64,000 nucleotides of DNA, taken from the NCBI GenBank assembly GCA_017462065.1, contig JAFTRV010000061.1, forward strand, positions 1 through 64,000. The letters run 5' to 3'. The notes under the pieces are model-generated. The model did no database searches and had not been told where the DNA came from. It was given only the letters and a program-made list of their open reading frames with translations. A program made the position numbers and the translations under genes. Of this stretch, positions 9,901 to 17,472 are shown piece by piece. The stretch is from Bacteroidaceae bacterium (lineage in GTDB: Bacteria > Bacteroidota > Bacteroidia > Bacteroidales > Bacteroidaceae). Within the stretch, counting starts at the first letter, position 1. Each line of letters opens with the position of its first letter.

Positions 9901-11446
9901 ATTCGGCATTGGCGCTGCCAAGCGATGGCATACGCAGCTCCCTCTCTACGGCGAGCATGAACTCTTCGGGGTCCACGTTAAGTTCTCTCAGTTCCTGTTT
10001 CTCGGAGCCGGATAGCTTGAGCTCATCTTTTATACGCCCGTCAGAGGTGAGCTTAAGCTCCATGCCTTTCGGACGCCAATGCGTCATTCTCATGGTGAGC
10101 AGAGTCGCCGCGCTCTCGCCGAAGTCGTACAAAAGGTCTATCGGGGCCACTTCGACGCCGTTGGCGATTTTCTCTATTTCGCCGCCGGCCGTAAAGAGCG
10201 CCGACTCGGCACTGAGGACGCCGGCCGAGGAGAGCATCTTCTTGCCGCCCGCAAGCCCCTCGGACATTTTCCTGAGCGGAGTGCCAACAACGCCTAATGC
10301 CGTGCCCATAGCGGCTCCACGGGCAAAAGCGCCGGCAGCCTTGCCAGGGTTGATGCTACCGTTATGAATTATGTCGTCGGCGACGCTGTTGGCGATGTCG
10401 TAGCCGCCTAATGTAAGGCCCTGGACCGAGGAGCTCTGAAGAATTCTGCTGCCGAGACGCTGAGTAATTACCCTGCGTGCGATATTATCGGCGAAACGTT
10501 GGTTCATGAAACGGTTCGTGCTTCGTTTCATGACCTCGGAAGCGATACGCTTTGCAGCCGTCGTAGTCGCTTTTCCCGTTAGGTACGAGGCGCCGCCGCC
10601 AAAGCCTCTGAAGAAAGGTGCATCGACGAGCAGAGAACCAACGCCGGCAACAAAGTCGTCGAGCCTGTCCGAATCGTAGTTTGCAAGGCCCGCTGCGGCA
10701 ATCTTGCGATGACTGTCGCCATCGGCGCCTCCTATGCCTAATGACGAGACCTTTCCTGTAAGGGAGTTATCCAATGCCGAACGGACGATATATTCGCCTC
10801 TGCTTTTCGGGGTGTTCTCTTCGACGTACTCACCGGTCATACGGTCACGCAACGAGGGCTTTACAAAGTTCTCGGCGTAATCTTCGGGGTCGAAACCGCC
10901 GTATGAGGCGAGAGTCGATACCTTGTCGTAGAGTTTATCGTTGTCGATATTCTCTATTGTCTCGTCTATGACATTCATAGGATTGTCGGCACGCAACGAC
11001 GCCCGGTATGCATCTTCGGGCGATGCGCCGGGCACCGACGCATAACGCATGTACTCCTCCCTGCCACGCTCTTTTGAGGCGGCACGTCGTTTCTCGAAGT
11101 CAGCCTTTACCTCATTGTCATAATAGTCGCCTACGACATCGTCGAGGGCTGACTGCGAGAGCGCATAAACCTTTTTGCGGCGTTCAGGAGTATCTTTAGG
11201 CAACATATAGCTGCTGAAAGAGTCCTTGAAACGCTTTTCGGACCTTGACGCATCGAGAGGAGAGGCAAGGGTTTCCAGTCTCTCGCTTGTCCTCTTTTTC
11301 ATGGCGTCCATGCCTGCCTGCATTCCGTAGTCGGGCTTGAAAGTATCGGCATCGGCTGCTAATGATGAGTTATCGACATCGAACGAAGTGCCTAATATCG
11401 CTTCGTCCTGTTTTTTCTTTTTAGTGTCACTGTTCTCAAAAAACAT
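6959..11446 (-). CDS. Giant polyvalent virion/ejection protein with zincin motif
   Basis: About 1495 residues from ATG at 11444-11446; the reading frame could extend 9 bases to a TTG but the ATG is preferred. Low-complexity, charged N-terminus; a glycine/alanine-rich region around residues 250-450 (for example FFRGFGGGASYLTGKA, AAGAFARGAAMGTALG) that could be membrane-active; then a zinc-protease-type HExxH motif HEAVAH at residues 884-889 followed by GGLR, as found in large polyvalent proteins of phages and plasmids. The C-terminal third is rich in K, E, Y and R. By family and position (next to portal) it is probably an internal virion protein ejected with the DNA, combining a protease-like domain with membrane passage. 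It may also carry the cell-wall lytic activity that is otherwise missing from the prophage. Exact activity is not shown. Confidence 0.7.
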   Translation of the reverse strand: MFFENSDTKKKKQDEAILGTSFDVDNSSLAADADTFKPDYGMQAGMDAMKKRTSERLETLASPLDASRSEKRFKDSFSSYMLPKDTPERRKKVYALSQSALDDVVGDYYDNEVKADFEKRRAASKERGREEYMRYASVPGASPEDAYRASLRADNPMNVIDETIENIDNDKLYDKVSTLASYGGFDPEDYAENFVKPSLRDRMTGEYVEENTPKSRGEYIVRSALDNSLTGKVSSLGIGGADGDSHRKIAAAGLANYDSDRLDDFVAGVGSLLVDAPFFRGFGGGASYLTGKATTTAAKRIASEVMKRSTNRFMNQRFADNIARRVITQRLGSRILQSSSVQGLTLGGYDIANSVADDIIHNGSINPGKAAGAFARGAAMGTALGVVGTPLRKMSEGLAGGKKMLSSAGVLSAESALFTAGGEIEKIANGVEVAPIDLLYDFGESAATLLTMRMTHWRPKGMELKLTSDGRIKDELKLSGSEKQELRELNVDPEEFMLAVERELRMPSLGSANAEYVKESYANLMSNRKLSPSAKSKLMFIVENKVTSTPPAVFDYSARQKNDGTWRVEMLNANGEVIEKRDFPHAGNVKSFLMVEKGNIRRNRIAFFEKELTDGLNSQNFLRQAGIYAKERGVDVNELAEAMYKSANRERLSDAEQSMINEVMHRSSYSAPGMVEELYNVRRAIEKKHGLEKGSMLSVIDKKFFNCSPAENRALDDYEAYVRSEAQMLKRGTNSDRVTEMLDKGLSSMFYGYSNDDVKRSEVNEYRLNMAKRYEGQGGGRSVPAASMPSLSDIRSRGGYESAATKEQIEYYGKRAKELSRKFGFELNLITDKREIAMPDMKDIDAVMEYDNQLRALGWQNKGKIFINLPNMRSYSDLESTVVHEAVAHGGLRKVFGYRLYDFLEEVYKRADKSVLDGISRTRNQYIGADAYTVIEEYLAKIVEKSYPNARERSIMASFKDFIKSSLVKLNIYTGKNRKISEQELETLMRAHCRYVMKKKDVARHRKDVFGDFEMAHKDEAGYFDKNAYGGEMRELLKDDGYIKNTPAYILPYKVLLKYPYFSKEQQERIRKEYDMTEAEIEKQLDGYYYRFIGEKGAENMRRARRNSQPSVERSKELERKGYKADYIKFSQGWERGSDGKWRYETGERGMLMNDYIGELLEKNNQEAYKSYMYLKKKPLRSWDDADRVMWNRIYNEVKPLTTNMRLNDILQDFDLYDAYPEFANIPVRIVVDSPYITYFNGRTGEVVVNKNFFMLPEKEKHFSGTIQNMIQEYEGFGKSVSLRLASVERELEEKYRDAQSYLRMLSQNDRSADDSDMKKLVRALFKVQFGHKPELFKERFPTYDDYLFYKLTGKNRSFSGNVEAENVRARFPMTNSGRRLSMAMDTEAVPRKKQIVFEKLADLEPYFTGPLDIINKKLRRYHSDNPFDNRLRLSDDIDYTIPENIERLYNTYNVYNDEYIHNKVPYIKSKEYLEKRSKMDEKRYNTDDDKKQLN

Positions 11447-11505
11447 AATTATCAAATTTATTTGTGGTTATTCTTTACAAGTAATAGCATCTCGGCGGCA
11501 GAGCA

Positions 11506-11769
11506 TTATGAGCGCTTGAAGAATTTCTCTTCTGCGGCTCTTGCCAAAAAACCGTACAGCACGCCCTTATGCTTGTCGCACAGATGAACGAAGAGAGGCG
11601 AACGGGAGGGGTTTCCTGCTTTTTTGCCCGAGGATGAGACTTTGGAGAGTATCTTTACAAGCTGTTTAATGTTCCCTCTTTTCCTATTCTCCCGGAGCTT
11701 CAGTTCCTTGACCCTTATAAACTCGCCGAACGGGTCGTAGCCCGTCATCTCAAAGTATTTGCCTTTCAT
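11506..11769 (-). CDS. Small basic phage protein, unknown function
   Basis: 87 residues, strongly basic (KGKYFEMTGYDPFGEF at the start, many K and R, ending AEEKFFKRS). No signal peptide or membrane segment. It lies between the 175-residue putative internal virion protein and the giant polyvalent protein in the same minus-strand operon, with short gaps (12 bases to the upstream gene, about 60 to the downstream). Position suggests a virion or assembly role. I do not recognise the family. Confidence 0.6.
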   Translation of the reverse strand: MKGKYFEMTGYDPFGEFIRVKELKLRENRKRGNIKQLVKILSKVSSSGKKAGNPSRSPLFVHLCDKHKGVLYGFLARAAEEKFFKRS

Positions 11770-11781
11770 AAAGGAGAATAT

Positions 11782-12309
11782 TTATCGTTTGCCCTCACGC
11801 CCCCACTCCACGCCAAGCAAGGCGTTCTGAAGCAGATTATAGCCGCTGCTTGCGGCCGACTTCGCCATTCTCTCGTCGAGCGACAGAGAGTTGTACTCGT
11901 TGTTCATGAGCGACGACTTGTTTCTCCTGTGCATGGCGTCGATTTCTCTTTTCTTTGCGTCGTTGGCCGATGCGATGTTCGTTATCACATTGTCGAGTGA
12001 CCGCAAGCCCTGCTCGTTACGTGCAATTGCATGCTCCGCCGTGGTACCGGTGATTACGCCTCGGGCACGTTCCTGCTCATTGTTGCGTTTCAAGGAATTT
12101 TCGACCCTCTTGATTGCGGCCTGAGTTGCAGTGTCATTGAGAAAATTACCGTAGTAATTCTTGCGATACCATGTGTTCTCGTCGTTCTTTGCACTCTTTA
12201 ATAACTGTTCCTGCTTCTTTTTGTACTCTGTTGAGTCAAGAAGCCCTTTAACTGTGGAATAGAGGCCTAATGCCCCATTGATTCCGGACATAACTGTAGA
12301 TTGCGTCAT
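11782..12309 (-). CDS. Putative internal virion (ejection) protein
   Basis: 175 residues. The start resembles small podovirus ejection proteins of the T7 gp14 / P22 gp7 type: a short hydrophobic glycine-rich segment (MSGINGALGLYSTVKGLL) followed by a long, polar, alpha-helical, alanine- and glutamine-rich body (ATQAAIKRVENSLKRNNEQE). No enzymatic motif. It is the first gene of the left late operon, driven by the promoter at 12323-12359, and is followed by the polyvalent protein and the portal. The assignment rests on size, composition and order, not on clear sequence homology. Confidence 0.55.
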   Translation of the reverse strand: MTQSTVMSGINGALGLYSTVKGLLDSTEYKKKQEQLLKSAKNDENTWYRKNYYGNFLNDTATQAAIKRVENSLKRNNEQERARGVITGTTAEHAIARNEQGLRSLDNVITNIASANDAKKREIDAMHRRNKSSLMNNEYNSLSLDERMAKSAASSGYNLLQNALLGVEWGREGKR

Positions 12310-12322
12310 AATTTTTTTGATG

Positions 12323-12359
12323 CAAAAGAAATACCGGAAAAGTGCAAGAAGGTTGCTGT
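12323..12359 (-). promoter_or_regulatory. Prophage promoter P1 (left late operon)
   Basis: On the minus strand: box ACAGCAACCT (12359-12350), exactly 19 bp, then TTCTTTTG (12330-12323), a variant of TAnnTTTG. The ATG of the first gene is at 12309, leaving a leader of only about 8-10 bases. The 46-bp block 12322-12367 is matched at 37 of 46 positions by 21534-21579 upstream of the scaffold gene. The ACAGCAACCT box replaces the usual TTTG -33 element. Confidence 0.65.
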
Positions 12360-12396
12360 AATGACATATTCATTTGAAAAAGAACATTTTGTCAAT

Positions 12397-12433
12397 ACAG
12401 CAACCTGTAGCGACGCAAAGAGATATAATTTTG
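12397..12433 (+). promoter_or_regulatory. Prophage promoter P2 (79-residue gene)
   Basis: Box ACAGCAACCT (12397-12406), 19 bp, TAATTTTG (12426-12433); ATG follows at 12450. Box and spacing match the divergent promoter P1, so the two face away from each other across about 40 bp with boxes in inverted orientation. Confidence 0.65.
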
Positions 12434-12449
12434 CGACTAAAAATAATCA

Positions 12450-12689
12450 ATGATGAAAAGCAAGAAGAATGCCGTTACTCTGAATGATGTCCACAACGAG
12501 ACTTTGGCACTGTTCCACCGTCTTATCGGACGGTTAGAGAAACTCACGTCGAACTGCGAAGACCCAGGCACAATAAACCAGGCTTTGAAAACCACCGCCG
12601 ACTTTCTTGTGAAGCTGAATAAAGAAAAGGAGCAGGAAGATGACGATTTAGGGCTGCTCATTCAGCAAACCCTGAAGGGAATAGAATGA
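12450..12689 (+). CDS. Small helical phage protein, unknown function
   Basis: 79 residues (MMKSKKNAVTLNDVHNETL...), predicted all-helical and acidic at the end (KEQEDDDLGLLIQQTLKGIE). The start could be either of two consecutive ATGs. It is alone on the plus strand between the late operon and the repressor gene, with its own promoter P2 that shares the prophage box. Its size and regulation would suit a small regulator or accessory factor, but nothing in the sequence shows DNA binding. The 3' end faces the repressor gene with a 20-base gap. Confidence 0.6.
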   Translation: MMKSKKNAVTLNDVHNETLALFHRLIGRLEKLTSNCEDPGTINQALKTTADFLVKLNKEKEQEDDDLGLLIQQTLKGIE

Positions 12690-12709
12690 CGGACTTTTGA
12701 GTATCTGTC

Positions 12710-13342
12710 TTAAAGATACTGTATTCTTGACACAACTCGGAACATTGCGCATATTTCCGATTTATAGACCGGGAACGAAGGATAGTTAGGAGATACGCAC
12801 CACAGCAAATCGGGGTTGTTGTCATCGACGTAGCAATGCTTCACCATTCTGTTGTCATTGGTAACAATCATATATATCGCTTCGGGGGAAATCTTCTCGA
12901 ATGAATCAACCCTTACGACACCGACGATATCACCTGAGAATATTTCCGGTTCCATTGAAGTGCCTGAAACAGGGAAGTAAAAACTGGCGTCCTGAGACGG
13001 CAGCGATATATAGCCGCTCGGCTTCTCCAATGTTGGGTCGTAACAATCTCTGAGGCCTGCGCTGACAGGCAGGTCTTTATAAAAAGGAACAGCCTCGATG
13101 CATAACATCGGCTCATCGTTTCGGTACATGCCGCCATTACCCATTATAAGCCATTCGGGAGAGACGTCGGGCATTTTGTCCAGTATGGCGTAAAGCAGTT
13201 CCATAGAGACGTTGCCGTCTTCATTGACCTGGCGGTTAAGCGTACGCTGAGGTATGCCTAACAGCTTGCTCGCCTTGTTCACATTGAGCGACTTAGACTT
13301 GAAAAGAGCCGTCACTCTTGCTTTTATTCCACCTTTTTTCAT
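12710..13342 (-). CDS. LexA/CI-type self-cleaving phage repressor (HTH + S24 peptidase)
   Basis: 210 residues. The N-terminal helix-turn-helix spans about residues 17-42 (LNVNKASKLLGIPQRTLNRQ). The C-terminal S24 domain has the cleavage pair A95-G96 (VSAGL), nucleophile S129 in SGTSME and catalytic K168 in RMVKHC. Family knowledge: such repressors hold the prophage silent and cut themselves when RecA is activated by DNA damage, so induction by SOS is expected. The gene is divergent from the plus-strand genes at 13576, and the intergenic region contains two candidate operators (13389-13404 and 13443-13458); a third lies in the terminase promoter at 21731-21746. All the key residues are intact, so the lysogeny switch looks functional. 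Confidence 0.93.
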   Translation of the reverse strand: MKKGGIKARVTALFKSKSLNVNKASKLLGIPQRTLNRQVNEDGNVSMELLYAILDKMPDVSPEWLIMGNGGMYRNDEPMLCIEAVPFYKDLPVSAGLRDCYDPTLEKPSGYISLPSQDASFYFPVSGTSMEPEIFSGDIVGVVRVDSFEKISPEAIYMIVTNDNRMVKHCYVDDNNPDLLWCVSPNYPSFPVYKSEICAMFRVVSRIQYL

Positions 13343-13388
13343 GCCCTTTTTCTTTAAAACAGCCGTATTATTTAGACAAAATCTATAA

Positions 13389-13404
13389 TAGCATATTTTG
13401 GCTA
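13389..13404. promoter_or_regulatory. Candidate repressor operator O1
   Basis: TAGCA-TATTTT-GGCTA, one base away from the perfect dyad TAGCC-N6-GGCTA. It lies just upstream of a weak minus-strand -7-like element (AGATTTTG, 13384-13377) that could drive the repressor gene, so it would suit autoregulation. Confidence 0.55.
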
Positions 13405-13406
13405 AA

Positions 13407-13442
13407 ACAACAACTCGATTGCATTTTTTAGACTTATATTTG
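13407..13442 (+). promoter_or_regulatory. Prophage promoter P5 (13576 operon)
   Basis: Box ACAACAACTC (13407-13416; 7 of 10 match to ACAGCAACCT), 19 bp, TATATTTG (13435-13442), a perfect TAnnTTTG. The first gene starts 130 bases downstream, so this promoter gives a longer leader than the other prophage promoters; part of that leader carries operator O2. Confidence 0.55.
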
Positions 13443-13458
13443 TAGCCATAAATGGCTA
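13443..13458. promoter_or_regulatory. Candidate repressor operator O2
   Basis: TAGCC-ATAAAT-GGCTA, a perfect 5-6-5 dyad placed directly after the -7 element of P5, over the expected transcription start. A bound repressor would block P5. Confidence 0.6.
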
Positions 13459-13575
13459 ATCAACCATATTTTTATATCATTTTTGTCATATTGCATACAA
13501 AAAAGCAGAAAAAACATGGCTATATGACAAATTTAGCACAATTCCGAAAAACACAAAAATTTAAATCTAATTACT

Positions 13576-13929
13576 ATGAACTTTAAGTATGTTTTCAAGG
13601 TTACGCAGGAGAGGTTAATGGAGTGGCTGACGCATCTGTGGTACAAGTTTAGAGGAAGCGGAGCATATAAAAGCAAACTTGTGGAGGTTTACAAAATCAA
13701 GAAGCGTTTCATGGACGAGGATTTTGTCAAGGAGTTTCTTGAGGAGCGTAAGAAAGCCGTTGCGCCAGGCAGGTACAGAATAGAGATTGTAACTGACGAA
13801 ACGCCCGGTGACGACGAGACAATAGGCAGCGTAACGCTGATGAGAAAGAAAAAGGTTATAGACAAAGCGACGCTCGTGACAAAGAAGTATGACCGAGAGA
13901 GCGAGAAGCTCATTTATTGGAAATTCTAA
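13576..13929 (+). CDS. Phage protein of unknown function downstream of the lysogeny switch
   Basis: 117 residues, highly charged and basic (MNFKYVFKVTQERLMEWL...). No signal peptide, membrane segment or recognised motif. It is the first plus-strand gene facing away from the repressor, so by position it is an early or lysogeny-controlled gene, and P5 with operator O2 lies upstream. A small membrane protein gene follows after 36 bases, probably in the same transcript. Function not recognised. Confidence 0.6.
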   Translation: MNFKYVFKVTQERLMEWLTHLWYKFRGSGAYKSKLVEVYKIKKRFMDEDFVKEFLEERKKAVAPGRYRIEIVTDETPGDDETIGSVTLMRKKKVIDKATLVTKKYDRESEKLIYWKF

Positions 13930-13965
13930 AAGAAGAAAAACAGATATACTAAAACAATAAAGACC

Positions 13966-14157
13966 ATGAACACTAAAATTCTATTGACAATACAGCTTAT
14001 AAGCTTCATCGCTATGACAGGCACCGCCGAACGCCTCTTTTCGGCGGTAGCGCCTACAGTAATATTCCTGCTGTCGTTCATCGCTTTCGTGCGTTGCAGC
14101 ATATACATCAACAAGAACGAGAAATGGTTGCTGAATGAAGGAAACAAAAACAGATAA
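13966..14157 (+). CDS. Small two-helix membrane protein
   Basis: 63 residues with two hydrophobic segments (about 4-20 and 28-47; for example PTVIFLLSFIAFV) and a polar basic tail (INKNEKWLLNEGNKNR). It follows the 117-residue gene in an early plus-strand operon that ends at the bidirectional terminator 14163-14219. Small phage membrane proteins of this kind are often superinfection-exclusion or lysis-control factors, but no homology is visible. Confidence 0.55.
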   Translation: MNTKILLTIQLISFIAMTGTAERLFSAVAPTVIFLLSFIAFVRCSIYINKNEKWLLNEGNKNR

Positions 14158-14162
14158 TAACG

Positions 14163-14219
14163 GATGACAAAAAATAGACCCGCTTCATATCATATATGGC
14201 GGGTCTATTTTTTGTCATC
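14163..14219. terminator. Bidirectional terminator between convergent phage operons
   Basis: Perfect 21-bp stem: 14163-14183 pairs with 14199-14219 around a 15-base loop, with A-rich and T-rich stem ends giving U tracts on both strands. It ends the plus operon (13576-14157) and overlaps the stop codon of the minus gene ending at 14215. Confidence 0.9.
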
Positions 14220-17079
14220 TCAGTCTATTGTTCCATGCGGGCGAGAGGTCTATCTCGAGCCCGGTGAGCATGCTCATAGACTTGAGCGTGCCTGAAAGGG
14301 CGAAAATAAAATAGCGATAGGAGCACGTCGGGAAGTTTGGGAAAAGCAGGTCTTGAGACTCATTGCTGCGTTCGCGCCCCGACACTATCTTGAAATTCAC
14401 TCCGTCGTTGCTGCAGAGCAGGTAGCACGAGAGGAACGGCTGTTCTTTTGTATAGTTGTCGGGCTTTGCCATGTAGCCATGCAGCATTAGTTGCTTTATC
14501 CGTTTAGGCAGCTTTGTACCGAACAGCATAGGCCGTGTAAAAAGCGTTACGCCGTTGCAGCCTGTAAACTTATTGCCGGAAACCGATATGCTCGTAAGCC
14601 CCTCATTGTGCCCTATTAGCATGAAGTTGTCGGCATACTTCACTGTACCGGCATATATGCCGCTCATCTTGCTCCACATGCCATGAGTGACAGAATAAAT
14701 ATAACAATACTCATAGTACGGGTTAAAGAACATGACCTCGTTCATTGAGGCGTCACGCCCGACAGAAGCCCCCTGTATGTAATCGTTGAACAGTACGCCG
14801 TCGAAAAGCCAACCGCTGTTGTTCAGGAGAGAAATACTCTTCAGAATAGGAGAACGTTTGATTATCTCCGTCTCTTTTGCGTCGTAATCGACTGCAGACG
14901 ACAGTTTCATGCATTTGCCGCCGCTTATAAGCATTACGCCCTGAGAGCCATGAAAGAGCACTCCCGCATCGATTCCGCATACACTTTTGGGGTTCTGACA
15001 TACTTCGGTAGAGACCGGATAGACGTTGCTGTAAGCCGTAACGCCCGACGTATCGACAGACAGCACCTCGATGCCATGACGTGAAAAGAGATAGAGCGGG
15101 TGCTGGCCGAACTGTCCTTCGGACAACGTTGCGGTATTGCTTGCCATGGCGATTATCTTCCCGTTCGAAAGCGAATAGGCTGATTTGGCGTGAAACACGA
15201 AAGGATTCTCTACTTTTGATACCTTCATCACATTCGGCTTGTCCTCGTATGGCCTGTACTCCCCATAGACATTCTGCCCGCCCATAACCCTCCACGACGA
15301 ATCGTACTGCAGGTTCTTGATATCGGTGTAGTTGTCGTTAGATGTGTCGCTGACTATCGTGAATATAATCTTATCGCCGTCCGTAACATTGTTAGGCACA
15401 GCGAAAATTCTTAGATTGGCATAATCGGAAGGCGGGAATTTCGCACCGTTGTATGTCCATGACTTCATGCTCTCCGAATATATGACGTTATGCACTCCCG
15501 CGGTATTGAAGATAGCCAGCACATCCTCATCCGACACGTAAGGCAGAGGCACGGAATTGGCAAAGGATGCCGTAACGGTCACCTTGTAAGGCAGGCTCCA
15601 TTTATGCAGGTACTGTGCCTGGTTAAGATACTTGTGCGGTGTCAGAGGCAGGCATTTCATAAAGAGTTCCGTGTCGTCATATATGAACAATGACATCTCG
15701 AACGCCCGGGAGTCGGGATAGGTGAGCAGAGCCGGGAATTCGAACGTCCCGTTCCACCCGAGCTCGGGCATCTCGAATTCCTGCAACACGGTAGCCACGC
15801 CATCGGGAGTGTTTATCTTTGTCTGCACGACAACCATCTCCGCCACCTTACGGTAACCGCCTACAGGGCATATTGAAAAGGAATCGTACCCTTTGAATAA
15901 ATATTCACGCAAAGAGGCCACATGAAGCCTGTTATTGAACATATAGCTGCAGTCTGCTACCGTAGCATGCAAAGGCTGCTGAATGTCGGAACTTGCAAGA
16001 GACTCCTGAAGCGCCAAGTTCTCGGGCGAGACGTCGTCAATCTTGTTAAGGCAGTTTCCTTCGATATCGAATTCCGCTATCTTGTAGTAGAGTGCAGCGT
16101 CACTTATATCATTATAAAGTTCGTCGAGCCCCTTTTCGGTATACAGTTCGTACTCTTCGCTCGTTCTCTCTTTAGTCTCGCTGTCGTAGAGGCTCGCCGA
16201 TGCCTTGCCGACCTTCTTGCCCATAATGGAGCCGGTTGTAAAGAGGTCGATGCCCGTCACTACGCCCTTCCAATTCTCCAGGGCAAGAGCCGAGAAGCGG
16301 AATTCGGGCTTGAAGCCAAGCACCATTGTCCTGAACGCAGAAAAGGCCTGCGTGGCGTCGAGCTGCTCATATACAAGATTTCCCGAATCACGCTCGACTC
16401 CCTCAACGACATTCTCGTCGCCTACATATATCACATGAGAGCAGCATATGTATGAGCCGTCGAAAAGACGCAGCCCGAAGCGGAACAAAGCCCTGTCGAT
16501 ATAATGTCCCGACTTATGGCATTTCGATATGCATTCGTCGAAATATCCTTTTGCGCTGCTCGGCCAGAAGTCGGATATATCCGTATCGCTCCTGTTCATA
16601 GTGAATTTTCCCTCAGTAACGACCTTATGCGTTTTTGAGGTGTACGTAATGCTTAGGCGAGGGAGCTTAGGACGGTCCCCGAGAAAGCGGTAATTCCCGT
16701 CGATGTATAATAGATAGAATATGCCGTTGTCGCACAGGCAACAGGCGACATTGCCGATTATCTCAATATTATTGACCATTGTCAGTCCGTTGAATGCGAC
16801 CTTTGTACCATCGCTGTTTTTCAACTGCTGCCAATTCTTGTCGTAGAAATCCACCATGCGTGGCGACTGACGCTTTATACAAATATAGCACGAAGCGTTT
16901 TCGTGCCAATATATCGCAGTGTATACATGCGGCAAAGAGGCAACCTTCGCAGGCGATGGTATCGGGCGTAGAGAGCCGTTCGCCATTCGCAAGTTCACAA
17001 GCTCCATGCACTCGCCTTCGGCGGCAAGAATATTGTCGTTGCTCGTGACGGTTCCTTTGAATGAGAAATTCTTATGCAT
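14215..17079 (-). CDS. Large phage tail protein, probably tail-tube/stabilization type
   Basis: 954 residues without signal peptide or catalytic motif. The sequence is rich in beta-strand and aromatic residues with repeated short motifs of the form Y-x-x-x-G and NN-x-x-H, as in the large beta-propeller proteins that build podovirus tails (T7 gp12-like tubular protein, or the stabilization proteins of crAss-like phages). The start reads MHKNFSFKGTVTSNDNILAA. It is the last gene of the right late operon beginning at 21513, just downstream of the spanin and holin. Location after capsid and connector genes supports a tail role; the precise identity is inferred from size and composition. Confidence 0.6.
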   Translation of the reverse strand: MHKNFSFKGTVTSNDNILAAEGECMELVNLRMANGSLRPIPSPAKVASLPHVYTAIYWHENASCYICIKRQSPRMVDFYDKNWQQLKNSDGTKVAFNGLTMVNNIEIIGNVACCLCDNGIFYLLYIDGNYRFLGDRPKLPRLSITYTSKTHKVVTEGKFTMNRSDTDISDFWPSSAKGYFDECISKCHKSGHYIDRALFRFGLRLFDGSYICCSHVIYVGDENVVEGVERDSGNLVYEQLDATQAFSAFRTMVLGFKPEFRFSALALENWKGVVTGIDLFTTGSIMGKKVGKASASLYDSETKERTSEEYELYTEKGLDELYNDISDAALYYKIAEFDIEGNCLNKIDDVSPENLALQESLASSDIQQPLHATVADCSYMFNNRLHVASLREYLFKGYDSFSICPVGGYRKVAEMVVVQTKINTPDGVATVLQEFEMPELGWNGTFEFPALLTYPDSRAFEMSLFIYDDTELFMKCLPLTPHKYLNQAQYLHKWSLPYKVTVTASFANSVPLPYVSDEDVLAIFNTAGVHNVIYSESMKSWTYNGAKFPPSDYANLRIFAVPNNVTDGDKIIFTIVSDTSNDNYTDIKNLQYDSSWRVMGGQNVYGEYRPYEDKPNVMKVSKVENPFVFHAKSAYSLSNGKIIAMASNTATLSEGQFGQHPLYLFSRHGIEVLSVDTSGVTAYSNVYPVSTEVCQNPKSVCGIDAGVLFHGSQGVMLISGGKCMKLSSAVDYDAKETEIIKRSPILKSISLLNNSGWLFDGVLFNDYIQGASVGRDASMNEVMFFNPYYEYCYIYSVTHGMWSKMSGIYAGTVKYADNFMLIGHNEGLTSISVSGNKFTGCNGVTLFTRPMLFGTKLPKRIKQLMLHGYMAKPDNYTKEQPFLSCYLLCSNDGVNFKIVSGRERSNESQDLLFPNFPTCSYRYFIFALSGTLKSMSMLTGLEIDLSPAWNNRLR

Positions 17080-17085
17080 TTTATA

Positions 17086-17472
17086 CTATTTTTTTAATAA
17101 CAATTTACGTATTAGGTCAAAAAGGCCTATTTTCCACAATACCGCAACAACTAACGGCAACAGGAGCCACAGGAGAGAGAAAGAGCGGTCATGACCATTC
17201 TCTGTGACAGTCCGGTTTACGAATACCGTATCACGTATCACGAGAGTGTCATAACGCAGACGTTCCTTGTAAAGCGTGCGGTATTTAGTAAAGAAGAGCG
17301 TGTCGGGTGTCTGCCGTATTATTATACTGTCATGCACCACTACACTATCTGCAAGCACGCTGCTCATGGAGGTGCTTGCAGAATGGGTGTTTTCAGTATT
17401 TATCTCTCTTACCCTGCATGATACAGCAAGAGCCGAGAGAATGCTAACAAGTACTATTTTCGTCGCTTTCAT
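17086..17472 (-). CDS. Putative unimolecular spanin (lysis lipoprotein)
   Basis: 128 residues. The N-terminus is a lipoprotein signal with lipobox LAVSC (Cys19). The middle is a polar, threonine- and aspartate-rich linker (VVHDSIIIRQTPDTLFF), and the C-terminus has one transmembrane helix (LLWLLLPLVVAVLWKIG, about residues 102-118) followed by basic residues. An outer-membrane lipid anchor plus a C-terminal inner-membrane helix is the design of unimolecular spanins such as T1 gp11, which join the two membranes at lysis. It overlaps the end of the holin gene by 29 bases, which supports a lysis role. Confirmation would need topology data; it could otherwise be an unrelated lipoprotein. Confidence 0.65.
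   Translation of the reverse strand: MKATKIVLVSILSALAVSCRVREINTENTHSASTSMSSVLADSVVVHDSIIIRQTPDTLFFTKYRTLYKERLRYDTLVIRDTVFVNRTVTENGHDRSFSLLWLLLPLVVAVLWKIGLFDLIRKLLLKK

Noticed and set aside
4966..11455. Long plus-strand frames opposite the portal and polyvalent genes
   Set aside because: They mirror the strong codon bias of the minus-strand genes, show no family features and have no promoter; treated as shadows.
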